Assembly: GCA_963741385.1 (NCBI GenBank)
Contig: CAVUHO010000010.1
Coordinates: forward strand, 62,001-126,000
DNA length: 64,000 nt
Reading direction: 5' to 3'
From: Sulfomarinibacter sp963741385
GTDB taxonomy: Bacteria > Acidobacteriota > Thermoanaerobaculia > Thermoanaerobaculales > Sulfomarinibacteraceae
Shown here: positions 15,722 through 24,019 of the stretch, in pieces
How positions within the stretch are numbered: position 1 is the first letter of the stretch
Layout: every line of letters begins with the position of its first letter
Program-made: the position numbers and the translations under genes
Notes under the pieces: model-generated
The model's input: the letters and a program-made list of their open reading frames with translations, nothing else
Database searches by the model: none
Told to the model about the DNA's origin: nothing

Positions 15722-17908
15722 ATGTCAAACGATGCCAGCAAATGCCCGGTGACGGGCGGCGGACACACAAGGCCGATGACCAACCGCGACTGGTGGCCGG
15801 ACCAGATGGACTTGAGGGTCCTCCACCAGAACCCGCCCGCGGGGGACCCGATGGGCGAGGACTTCGACTATGCCGATGAGTTCAAGAAGCTCGACCTGAA
15901 ATCCGTCAAGAAGGACCTCTCCAAGCTGATGACCGACTCACAGCCCTGGTGGCCGGCGGACTACGGTCACTACGGGGGTCTGTTCATCCGGATGGCGTGG
16001 CACAGCGCCGGCACCTACCGCATCCACGACGGCCGCGGCGGCGCCTCCTCCGGCACCCAGCGCTTCGCACCGCTCAATAGCTGGCCCGACAACGCCAACC
16101 TCGACAAGGCGCGGCGGTTGCTGTGGCCGATCAAGCAGAAGTACGGCAAGAAAATCTCGTGGGCCGATCTGATGATCCTCGCCGGCAACTGCGCCCTGGA
16201 GTCGATGGGCTTCAAGACCTTCGGCTTCGGCGGCGGGCGCGAGGACGTCTGGGAGCCGGAGCAGGACATCGACTGGGGGACCGAGACCGAGTGGCTCGGG
16301 GACAAGCGCTACCAAGGCGACCGGGTACTCGAGAACCCCTACGGCGCGGTGCAGATGGGTCTCATCTACGTCAACCCGGAGGGGCCGAACGCCGAGCCGG
16401 ACCCGGTCGCCTCGGGCCGGGATATCCGCGAGACCTTTGCGCGCATGGCCATGAACGACGAGGAAACCGTCGCGCTCACCGCCGGCGGCCACACCTTCGG
16501 CAAGGGCCACGGAGCAGGTCCCGACGGAAAGTACCTGGATCGGGAGCCCGAGGGCGCCCCGATCGAAGATCAGGGCTTCGGTTGGAAGAACCGCTTCGGC
16601 ACCGGCATGGGCGACGACACGATCACCAGCGGCTTCGAGGGGGCGTGGACGCCGACCCCGACCACCTGGGACATGACCTACTTCGACGTGCTCTTCGGCT
16701 ACGAGTGGGAGTGCGTGAAGGGCCCCGGCGGCCACTGGCAGTGGTACGCAAAGGACGTCGCCGAGAAGGACATGGTCCCGGGTGCACACGACCCGTCGAA
16801 GAAGTACCGACCCATGATGACCACCGCCGACATGGCGATGCGGATGGACGCGAGGTACAACAAGATCTCGCGGCGCTTCCACAAGAACCCCAAGGAATTC
16901 GCCGATGCCTTCGCCCGCGCGTGGTACAAGCTCACCCACCGCGACATGGGGCCGATCTCGCGCTACCTCGGCCCCGAGGTCCCCAAGAAGCAGCTGATCT
17001 GGCAGGACCCCGTCCCGAAGGTCAACCACAAGCTGATCGCGAAGAAGGACATTGCCGCCCTCAAGAAGCAGATCCTCGAGTCGGGGCTGTCCATCTCCGA
17101 TCTCGTCTTCACAGCCTGGGCCGCTGCCTCGAGCTTCCGCAACTCCGACAAACGCGGCGGGGCGAACGGCGCCCGCATTCGCCTCGCGCCGCAGAAGGAC
17201 TGGAAGGTGAACGAGCCGGCCCGGGTGGCGAACGCACTCAAGGGTCTCGAGAAGATCCGGCGGGGCTTCAACGCGGAGCAGTCGGGGGGGAAGAAGGTGT
17301 CGCTCGCCGACCTGATCGTCCTCGGCGGCTGCGCCGCCGTCGAGCAGGCCGCGAAGGACGCCGGCGTCAAGGTCGAGGTTCCCTTTGCCCCGGGAAGGAC
17401 CGACGCGTCGCAGCAGCAGACCGACGCCGCCTCCTTCGCCCCGCTCGAGCTCAAGGCGGACGGCTTCCGCAACTACCTCGCCAAAGGCTTCAGCCGTCCC
17501 GCCGAGCACCTGCTGGTGGATCGGGCGCAGCTGCTGAGCCTGACGGCTCCCGAAATGACGGTGCTCGTCGGCGGCTTGCGTGTCCTGAATGCCAACCACG
17601 GCCAGTCCAAGCACGGCGTCCTCACCGACCGGCCCGGTGCACTGACCAACGACTTCTTCGTCAACCTGCTCGACATGGGTACGGAGTGGAAGAAGTCCAA
17701 GACCGACGGCGTTTACGAGGGGCGCGACCGCGCCACCGGCAAGCGCAAGTGGACCGGCACCCGCGTCGATCTCGTGTTCGGGTCGGACTCACAGCTCCGC
17801 GCGCTCGCGGAGGTCTACGCCTGTGACGACTCCAAGGAGAAGTTCGTGCGCGACTTCGTGGCCGCCTGGGACAAGGTCATGAACCTCGATCGCTTCGACC
17901 TCGGCTGA
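15722..17908 (+). CDS. katG: Catalase-peroxidase KatG
   Basis: Bifunctional haem enzyme removing hydrogen peroxide. 728 residues, normal length. Distal-side motif MAWHSAGTYRIHDGRGG near residue 90 supplies the Arg/Trp/His triad; GLIYVNPEGPNAEPDP near residue 215 supplies the Tyr of the Met-Tyr-Trp adduct; proximal His is in TAGGHTFGKGHGA near residue 260. The C-terminal duplicated domain is complete. AAGGAG (15708-15713) gives a good ribosome site and overlaps the end of the upstream regulator, so the two are co-transcribed and probably derepressed by peroxide. A rho-independent terminator follows at 17966. Confidence 0.97.
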   Translation: MSNDASKCPVTGGGHTRPMTNRDWWPDQMDLRVLHQNPPAGDPMGEDFDYADEFKKLDLKSVKKDLSKLMTDSQPWWPADYGHYGGLFIRMAWHSAGTYRIHDGRGGASSGTQRFAPLNSWPDNANLDKARRLLWPIKQKYGKKISWADLMILAGNCALESMGFKTFGFGGGREDVWEPEQDIDWGTETEWLGDKRYQGDRVLENPYGAVQMGLIYVNPEGPNAEPDPVASGRDIRETFARMAMNDEETVALTAGGHTFGKGHGAGPDGKYLDREPEGAPIEDQGFGWKNRFGTGMGDDTITSGFEGAWTPTPTTWDMTYFDVLFGYEWECVKGPGGHWQWYAKDVAEKDMVPGAHDPSKKYRPMMTTADMAMRMDARYNKISRRFHKNPKEFADAFARAWYKLTHRDMGPISRYLGPEVPKKQLIWQDPVPKVNHKLIAKKDIAALKKQILESGLSISDLVFTAWAAASSFRNSDKRGGANGARIRLAPQKDWKVNEPARVANALKGLEKIRRGFNAEQSGGKKVSLADLIVLGGCAAVEQAAKDAGVKVEVPFAPGRTDASQQQTDAASFAPLELKADGFRNYLAKGFSRPAEHLLVDRAQLLSLTAPEMTVLVGGLRVLNANHGQSKHGVLTDRPGALTNDFFVNLLDMGTEWKKSKTDGVYEGRDRATGKRKWTGTRVDLVFGSDSQLRALAEVYACDDSKEKFVRDFVAAWDKVMNLDRFDLG

Positions 17909-17965
17909 TCGCGACGGGACGCGAGTCAGGCCCGACGCTATCGTGGTGTTCCGACCACATGAACA

Positions 17966-17990
17966 AACGCCGCCTTCGGGCGGCGTTTTT
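17966..17990 (+). terminator. Terminator after katG
   Basis: Perfect nine-base stem (AACGCCGCC with GGCGGCGTT) around a TTCG tetraloop, running into five T. Placed 58 bases after the katG stop. Confidence 0.9.
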
Positions 17991-18040
17991 CATCTGGTTG
18001 CACGCGTGCCGCCATCTTTTGGGCGGCCGCTCGAATCCGA

Positions 18041-19771
18041 TCAGTACCTCGCACCCAGCGCAGTTCCGGTCCGGCGAGGATCGCCGACGCCGGTCATGAC
18101 CCCGCTCTCGCGGTCGAAGTGAACCGCATTTGTCGAGCCGAAGGTTGAAAAAACGCTCAGTCGTGCGGGAGGCTGGGCGCGAGTGATCGGTTCGTACCCG
18201 AATGAGCCGAGCTCGTCAATCTGAGCTTGGGTGACCGGCGGCAGGATCTCGGCGTAAAACGTGCTTCCCTTATAAGGGCTCCACAAGATTCGCGGCGCGA
18301 GAACGGCGTCCCGGAGGTTGAAATTCCGATCGACGACGTTGCTGATGACGGTCGCCACGATCCCCGGGATCCGGTAGCTCGAACCGCTCCCGAGGACCAG
18401 CAGAACTTCGCCATCCTTGACCACGATCGTGGGGCACATGGTGGTGGGGATGGTGGCTCTCGCCCTCGGCGCGGTTTCGCCTTCGAGCAGGCTGTTGTAG
18501 GGAAAGGCCAGGCCGGGAGCCGCCAGCTTGTTGCCGAAGAACCTCCCGAGAGACTGCGTGAGCGAGACCGCGTTGCCCCACCGATCGACCACCGAGATCT
18601 GCGTGGTGTTTCCGTCGTCATCCACCTCTTGCTGGCGCGGAGCAAAGTCGTCGTTGACGAGAGCCCGTCCGGGCTCGATCTGGGCTGCCCTCTCGGCGGC
18701 GAATCCCTTGCTGAGGAGACGATCCCGATCGCGCACCCCGACGATCGACGAATCCGCCATCAGCCGAACGTAGTCGGCAGTCGCGATATGAAAGGCCTCG
18801 GCAAAAACCTGGTAGCGACCTACCGTGTCCTGATCGACGAATTCTGGCGGAAACTGCTCGAGGATGTTCAGCGCTTCGATCACCGCGCCTCCCATGGTCG
18901 GGTAAGGAAAGGCGAGAACCTCGGTGCCACGGTAGGTGCCCCGCAGAGGGCTCACTTCGTGCACTCGCATGAGCGCGAGATCTTCCCGGCTGACAAAGCC
19001 CCCGCGTTCGGCCATGTCGGCCTCGATTTCAGAGGCGATCGCGCCGCGATAAAATTCGGCGCTCCCCCCAACCTGGATGCGACGCAATGCGTCCGCCAGG
19101 ACGGGACGGCACTGGAGGGTTTCGATGCTCGGTGGGTCCTCGCCGTTAACGAGGATGAAGTACCGGAGATAGTCAGACTTCAAGAGGTCGTCGAAGTAGG
19201 TTCTGATGGCGACCTCAGCAAACGGTGTGGCGAAAAAGCCGTTGATCGCAAGATTGATCGAGGGTTCGATGAGATCCGCCAGAGGACGGGTTCCGTAGGT
19301 GGATGCGGCGTAGTCGAGGGCCGCCAGGGTGGCGGGCACCGCGGCCAAATCCATGCCCCACTCGGCAGCAGCCTCCTGAGTTTCGGCAAGCCGGCGTCGA
19401 TCAACCCTCAGAGGCACCAACGCCGAGCCGTCGATGGCGGTGGACCGCCCGTCGGCGAGTCGGATCAGAATATAGGTGCTGCCACCCAACCCCGAGTCTC
19501 CGGAGTCCGAGACCCCGAGGGCAAACGCGGCAGCCACTGCTGCGTCGATCGCGTTGCCTCCCGATTCGAGGATTTCCACCGCGATCCTGCTTGCATCCGG
19601 ATGCGCGGTCGATACCATTCCAAAGTACGACTCCGACACTTCGGCCTCGAGGCCGTCGATGATCGGACCGAAGCCGGGGAATTCCGGACCTTTATTCGTC
19701 GTCCTGCATGCCGGGATCGCAACCGCCAGGCAGAGCACGATCGGCACAGCGCGGGAGACACCCCATTTCAT
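18041..19771 (-). CDS. ggt: Gamma-glutamyltransferase, lipoprotein
   Basis: Cleaves gamma-glutamyl bonds of glutathione and related peptides outside the cytoplasm; made as a precursor that splits itself into two subunits. 576 residues. The N-terminus has a lipoprotein signal ending in AIPAC. ESGGNAIDAAVAAAFALGV near residue 72 is the family start motif, and the nucleophile Thr lies in GNTTQISVVDRWGNAVSLT near residue 390. GSGSSYRIPG later matches the oxyanion loop GSPGG only loosely, a point to note. ATG at 19771 follows an AGGGTGG site; GTG at 19777 is an alternative. Convergent with katG. Confidence 0.9.
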   Translation of the reverse strand: MKWGVSRAVPIVLCLAVAIPACRTTNKGPEFPGFGPIIDGLEAEVSESYFGMVSTAHPDASRIAVEILESGGNAIDAAVAAAFALGVSDSGDSGLGGSTYILIRLADGRSTAIDGSALVPLRVDRRRLAETQEAAAEWGMDLAAVPATLAALDYAASTYGTRPLADLIEPSINLAINGFFATPFAEVAIRTYFDDLLKSDYLRYFILVNGEDPPSIETLQCRPVLADALRRIQVGGSAEFYRGAIASEIEADMAERGGFVSREDLALMRVHEVSPLRGTYRGTEVLAFPYPTMGGAVIEALNILEQFPPEFVDQDTVGRYQVFAEAFHIATADYVRLMADSSIVGVRDRDRLLSKGFAAERAAQIEPGRALVNDDFAPRQQEVDDDGNTTQISVVDRWGNAVSLTQSLGRFFGNKLAAPGLAFPYNSLLEGETAPRARATIPTTMCPTIVVKDGEVLLVLGSGSSYRIPGIVATVISNVVDRNFNLRDAVLAPRILWSPYKGSTFYAEILPPVTQAQIDELGSFGYEPITRAQPPARLSVFSTFGSTNAVHFDRESGVMTGVGDPRRTGTALGARY

Positions 19772-19849
19772 CGTCACACCACCCTATTCGCGCCACGTTC
19801 ACAAGTCCACAGATGTTGGGATGAACTGCGTGCCAGGCATCTTTTCATG

Positions 19850-19882
19850 CAATTTTGAATTCTCAATTTTGAATTTTGAATT
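19850..19882. repeat. AT-rich 7-base-period repeat
   Basis: Four tandem variants of AATTTTG in the divergent spacer between ggt and the histidine leader. The sequence is almost the same as the left arm at 40971-41003, 21 kb away. Confidence 0.75.
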
Positions 19883-19886
19883 CCCA

Positions 19887-19982
19887 TCCACCCACCCGGC
19901 ACGCGAGACGCGTGCCCCACAATCAGATCACACCCGGTCGGGGCCTTTTGTGGGGCAGCCGTCCCGGCTGCCGGGTGGGTGG
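19887..19982. repeat. GC-rich palindromic element with 14-base inverted ends
   Basis: Perfect 14-base inverted repeats (19887-19900 and 19969-19982) bound a 96-base element with an inner GGGGCAGCCGTCCCGGCTGCC. The same right-hand part occurs twice at 41.7-42.0 kb. It looks like a small non-autonomous or REP-type element. It sits just upstream of the histidine promoter. Confidence 0.7.
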
Positions 19983-19998
19983 GGCGCCGGACCGCTGC

Positions 19999-20028
19999 TT
20001 GACAATAGGAATCCTCGTCGGCTAGCCT
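19999..20028 (+). promoter_or_regulatory. Histidine operon promoter
   Basis: Perfect TTGACA at 19999-20004, then an 18-base spacer and TAGCCT at 20023-20028. Transcription would begin near 20035, just ahead of the leader-peptide ATG at 20044. The -10 matches consensus only partly. Confidence 0.55.
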
Positions 20029-20043
20029 GCGTTGGTGCTTTGC

Positions 20044-20097
20044 ATGAGCGTTTGCCGCCATCACCATCATGGTCACATCCCCGTTGGGGCCAGGTGA
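20044..20097 (+). CDS. hisL: Histidine operon leader peptide
   Basis: A 17-residue open frame, MSVCRHHHHGHIPVGAR, with five histidine codons within six positions, ending in TGA. It lies between the promoter and a strong terminator ahead of hisG, exactly as in his leader-peptide attenuators. Known logic: when charged tRNA-His is scarce the ribosome stalls on the His codons and the RNA folds so that the terminator does not form. Visible pairings support this: the His-codon segment 20058-20065 is complementary to 20093-20100, and 20098-20103 is complementary to 20121-20126 beside the terminator. There is no clear Shine-Dalgarno, so initiation may be leaderless. Function is inferred from architecture. 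Confidence 0.85.
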   Translation: MSVCRHHHHGHIPVGAR

Positions 20098-20127
20098 TGG
20101 TGTAGACCGAATCCAGATCGACACCAC

Positions 20128-20156
20128 AACGCCGGCCCCGCCGGCGTTTTTCTTTT
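20128..20156 (+). terminator. His attenuator terminator
   Basis: Perfect nine-base stem (AACGCCGGC with GCCGGCGTT), three-base loop, then TTTTTCTTTT. It sits between the leader peptide stop (20097) and hisG (20192), so read-through must be controlled for the operon to be expressed. Confidence 0.9.
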
Positions 20157-20191
20157 CAGGAAGACGTCGGCGCGGTCGGCACGGAGGACAG

Positions 20192-21067
20192 ATGACCCGA
20201 ACAGCCGACGAACCGACCCTGCGACTGGCCGTCCCCAAGGGCCGCATGTATGAAGGTGTGACCCGCCTGCTCGGTGACGCCGGCATCCACCTCACCCAGA
20301 CGGTACGCAGCTACCGGCCCCACATCAGCCTGGCCGGCTGCGAGGTCAAGGTCCTCAAACCGCAGACCATCGTCGAGATGCTGCACGTCGGTTCGCGGGA
20401 CCTCGGTTTCGCCGGCGCCGACTGGGTGGCCGAGCTCGATGGCTCGCTGGTCGAGCTGGCGGACACCGGTCTCGACCCGGTGCGGGTGGTCGCAGCTGCG
20501 CCGGTCGACCTGGTGCCGGAGGGGCAGCTGCCCTCGGGCCCGCTGGTGGTCGCTTCGGAGTACGAAAACCTCACCCGCCGCTGGATCGCCGACCGCTGCC
20601 CCGAGGCCAGATTCGTGCGCTCCTATGGCGCCACCGAGGTCTTTCCACCCGAGGACGCCGATCTCATCATCGACAACACGGCCACCGGCTCCACCCTCGA
20701 GGCCAACAATTTGCGCATCATCGATGAGCTGATGACCTCGTCGACCCGGCTCTACGCCAACCCGCGCGCCCTCGACCACCCCGACCGCCGCGCGATCATC
20801 GACGACATCGTCCTGCTGGTGCGGTCGGTTCTCGAGGCGCGGCTGCGGGTGATGGTCGAGGTCAACGTCGCCCCGGACCGCCTCGAGGCCGTGCTCGCCG
20901 TCCTGCCCTGCATGCGCCAACCCACGGTGTCGCAGCTCGCGGGCGGCGACGGCTTTGCGGTCAAGGCGGCAGTCCCGCGCAAGGACGTCCCGGCGGTCAT
21001 CCCGCGGCTCAAGGCGGCGGGAGGCGAGGACATCGTGGTGACCCGGCTCGCGCAGATCATCCCCTGA
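20192..21067 (+). CDS. hisG: ATP phosphoribosyltransferase, long form
   Basis: First, committed step of histidine synthesis: joins ATP and PRPP. 291 residues, the long form with its own C-terminal regulatory domain, which explains why no HisZ is needed. The catalytic part has LAVPKGRMYEG at the start, DLGFAGADWVAEL near residue 70 and DLIIDNTATGSTLEANNL near residue 160; the C-terminal ACT-like domain has PTVSQLAGGDGFAVKA. ATG at 20192 follows GGAGG. It lies downstream of the attenuator, so expression depends on histidine supply. Confidence 0.96.
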   Translation: MTRTADEPTLRLAVPKGRMYEGVTRLLGDAGIHLTQTVRSYRPHISLAGCEVKVLKPQTIVEMLHVGSRDLGFAGADWVAELDGSLVELADTGLDPVRVVAAAPVDLVPEGQLPSGPLVVASEYENLTRRWIADRCPEARFVRSYGATEVFPPEDADLIIDNTATGSTLEANNLRIIDELMTSSTRLYANPRALDHPDRRAIIDDIVLLVRSVLEARLRVMVEVNVAPDRLEAVLAVLPCMRQPTVSQLAGGDGFAVKAAVPRKDVPAVIPRLKAAGGEDIVVTRLAQIIP

Positions 21068-21081
21068 ACGATGGAGGCACG

Positions 21082-22814
21082 ATGAACGAACGACCGCTCC
21101 TCGTCGAACCGGCGCCCGTCCTGGCGGAGCTCACGACCTACAGCACCGGCCGTCCCGTCGACGGCATCGACCTGGTGCTCGACTTCAACGAACGTCTGAC
21201 GCCGCCTGACGCCCTCGCTGACGCGAGCCGGGCTCGACGCGTGGCACATCAACCGCTACCCGGTGCTGGGCGCGCTCGAGCCCCTCATCGCCGAGCGTCT
21301 CGGCGTCCCGGCAGCCTCGGTCCTGGTCACCGGCGGCGCCGACGACGCCCTCGAACGCACCGTGCGCTCGGTCTGCGTCCCCGGCCGCACGGCGATCATG
21401 ACGACGCCCAGCTACGGCATGATCCGCCGCTTCATCCGGATCGCGGGCGCCGAGTTGGTCGAGATCCCGTGGTGGCGCGACGATTTTCCGCTCGAGGCCG
21501 TCCTCGAGCGGGCGGGCGACACCACCGCGCTGGTCTGTGTCGTCAGCCCCAACAACCCCACCGGTGCGGTCGCCTCGCGCGATGCCTTCCGCCGTCTGCT
21601 CGAGGCCCTGCCCCGCACCCTCGTCCTCCTCGACCAGGCCTACGTGGACTTCACCGACCCCGAATACGACCTCACGTCGGTGGCTCTCGAATATCCCAAC
21701 GCCGTCATCGTCCGCACCCTCTCCAAGGCCTGGGGCGCGGCCGGTCTCCGGGTCGGCTACGCCCTCGGCGATCCGCGGGTGGTGGACTGGCTGCGCCGGA
21801 TCGGCCTGCCCTTTCCGGTGTCGGCGCCGTCGCTCGCCATGGCGGCGACCATGCTCGCCGACGGCGACGGCCCCGGATCGCAGCCGCATCGCCGCGATCC
21901 GCCGGCAACGGGACGACCTCACCCGACTCCTGACCGAACTCGGAACCGAGGTCCTGCCTTCGCAGGGGAGCTTTGTCTTCGCGCGTTTTGCCGGTGCGCC
22001 CAGGGTCTGGACCGCGCTCCACGCCCTCGGCATCGCCATCCGCGCCTTCCACGGCCGGGCCGACGTCGAAGGCTGGCTGCGCATCACCCTGCCGGGGGAC
22101 GAGGTCAACTTCTCCCGCCTCACCCACGCGTTGCGCACAGTGCTCGCTCCGGAGGCGTTGATCTTCGACATGGACGGAGTTCTGGCCGACGTCTCGGGCT
22201 CCTACCGCGAGGCCACCCTGCAAACCGCCGCCGCCTTCGGCGTCGAGATCTCGATCCAGGACATCGAGGCGGCGACCGCCGAGGGCAACGCCAACGACTG
22301 CTGGGTGCTCACCCGCCGTTTGATGGCCGAACGGGGCGTGGATCGCCCCCTGGCCGAGGTGAAGACGCGCTTCGAGGAGATCTACCAGGGCAGCGAGGCC
22401 GAACCCGGTCTTCGCCGCACCGAACGCCTGCTCATGGAGCGCGACGAACTCCTCGCCCTCGGCGAGCGCTTCCAGCTGGCGGTGGTGACCGGCCGCCCGC
22501 GCGCCGACGCCGATCGCTTTCTCACGGAGCGCGGCATCGCCGGCTGTTTCCAGACCGTGGTCACCATGGAGGACGCGCCGATCAAGCCGAATCCGGCGCC
22601 GGTGCGCCTCGCCCTCGAACGTCTCGGGGTCGCCACCGCGTGGATGGTCGGCGATACCCCCGATGATCTGCGCGCCGCCCGGGGCGCCGCCGTGCTGCCC
22701 ATCGGGGTCGTCGCACCCGGTGATGACCCCGAGCCGACCGCCGCCTCCCTCCAACGGGCCGGCGCCGCCACTGTATTGAGCGAGACCAGAAAAATCCTGG
22801 AGGTCCTGCCGTGA
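21082..22814 (+). CDS. hisC: Histidinol-phosphate aminotransferase fused to a HAD phosphatase; two frame breaks
   Basis: The first ~350 residues are HisC: NNPTGAV, the PLP lysine in TLSKAWGAAGLRVGYALG near residue 214, and LRITLPG near the end. A HAD-superfamily domain continues directly: FDMDGVLADVSGSY (motif I, DxD), VVTGRPRADA (motif II), a Lys in EDAPIKPNPAP and MVGDTPDDLRAAR (motif IV). Since HisB here has only the dehydratase, the HAD part is a good candidate for histidinol-phosphate phosphatase, the next step. Two frame changes, near 21230 and 21878, each equal one extra base and split the HisC part into three frames; no conserved segment is lost, so assembly error is likely. Start ATG at 21082 has GGAGG. 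Stop overlaps hisB as GTGA. Confidence 0.88.
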
Positions 22815-23413
22815 CCACGACACCCCGTACCGCTCTCGTCGAACGTACGACCAAGGAAACCAGCACCACGTGCCGCCTCAAGCTCGACGGCTCAGGCGAG
22901 GCCGCGGTGGCCACCGGCATCGGCTTCCTCGACCACATGCTCGCCGCCCTCGCGTTCCACGCCGGTTGGGATCTCGATCTGCGGTGCTCTGGCGATCTCG
23001 AGGTCGACGACCACCACACCGCCGAGGACTGCGCCCTGGCGCTCGGCCAGGCTCTCGACACGGCCCTCGGCGAGCGCGCGGGCATCGTTCGCTTCGGCAG
23101 CGCGTACGCGCCTCTCGATGAGGCTCTGGCGCGGACCGTGGTCGATCTCTCGGGCCGCCCCTGGCCGCAGGTGGAGCTCGGTCTGAAGCGCGAGATGCTG
23201 GGCGGTCTGGCCAGTGAAAACGTGGGACACGTGTTGCAGTCGTTTGCAATTGCGGCGCGCTGTGCCCTCCACGTCGACGTCCTCCGCGGCGACAACGACC
23301 ACCACCGCGCCGAGGCCGCCTTCAAGGCGACCGCCCTCGCCCTCCGCCAGGCGACGGCGCCGGCGGCCGGCGGCATCCGCAGCACCAAGGGCACCCTGGG
23401 TGGTGCATCGTGA
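22811..23413 (+). CDS. hisB: Imidazoleglycerol-phosphate dehydratase
   Basis: Dehydrates IGP to imidazole-acetol phosphate using manganese. 200 residues, monofunctional. Metal-site motifs are GFLDHMLAALAFH, DDHHTAEDCALALG, ENVGHVLQSFA and DNDHHRAEAAFKA, with STKG near the C-terminus. There is no N-terminal phosphatase domain as in enterobacterial HisB, which fits the HAD domain being attached to HisC instead. Start GTG at 22811 overlaps the preceding stop; its own stop overlaps hisH the same way, so translation is coupled. Confidence 0.96.
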   Translation: MTTTPRTALVERTTKETSTTCRLKLDGSGEAAVATGIGFLDHMLAALAFHAGWDLDLRCSGDLEVDDHHTAEDCALALGQALDTALGERAGIVRFGSAYAPLDEALARTVVDLSGRPWPQVELGLKREMLGGLASENVGHVLQSFAIAARCALHVDVLRGDNDHHRAEAAFKATALALRQATAPAAGGIRSTKGTLGGAS

Positions 23414-24019
23414 CGGAGGTGGTTGTGATCCGAACCGGCACCGCCAACCTGGCATCGGTGGGCGCCGCTCTCGAACGCGCCGGTCGCGCGGCGAGATTCT
23501 CCGAAGACCCCGCCGACGCCGAGGGCGCGGACCTCGTGGTGCTGCCGGGGGTCGGGGCCTTCGGACCGGTCGCCGGCCGTCTTGATGAACTGCGGCTGCG
23601 CGAGCCTCTGACCCGGCGGATCACGGCCGGCCGGCCGACCCTCGCGATCTGCCTCGGTCTGCAGTTGCTGGCAGCCACGCAGCGAGGAGAACCCCGATGC
23701 CCGGGGCCTCGGCGTGGTGCCGGCCACCGCCACCGCCTTTCGCGACGGGCTGCGGGTGCCCCACCTCGGGTGGAACCGCGTGACCGCCGGCGATGGTTGT
23801 AGGCTGCTCAAAGACGGCGACGCCTACTTCGCCAACTCCTACAAACTCGACGAGGTCCCGGCCGGGTGGGCCGGCGCGACCTCCGATCACGGCGGAGATT
23901 TCGTCGCTGCCCTGGAGCGCGGATCGGTGCTCGCGTGCCAGTTCCACCCCGAGCTCTCCGGCGCCTGGGGCCAGGCCCTGATCGAACGCTGGCTCGCCGC
24001 CGCGACGGGGGTGGTGTGA
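23410..24019 (+). CDS. hisH: Imidazole glycerol phosphate synthase, glutaminase subunit; one frame break
   Basis: Class-I glutaminase supplying ammonia to HisF. The nucleophile Cys is in AICLGLQLL near residue 82; after a frame change near 23675 (one extra base) come GLGVVPA, VPHLGWNRV and the catalytic His-Glu in CQFHPELSG near residue 180. About 202 residues when joined, the normal length, and every conserved block is present, so the break looks like an assembly error rather than a dead gene. GTG start at 23410 overlaps hisB; the TGA stop shares one base with the hisF ATG. Confidence 0.9.

Noticed and set aside
15938..17614. 558-codon open frame opposite katG
   Set aside because: Shadow frame caused by GC-rich third positions; no family features, while the katG strand is unmistakable. 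Similar long frames opposite argH, smc, rne and the histidine genes were rejected for the same reason.
21082..22814. Programmed +1 frameshifting as the reason for the breaks
   Set aside because: Breaks occur at unrelated sequences without slippery codons or stop codons in place, and in six different genes.
21082..24019. Pseudogene status for hisC and hisH
   Set aside because: All conserved blocks remain on both sides of each break, the operon is otherwise intact, and all breaks have the same one-base sign as elsewhere in the window.
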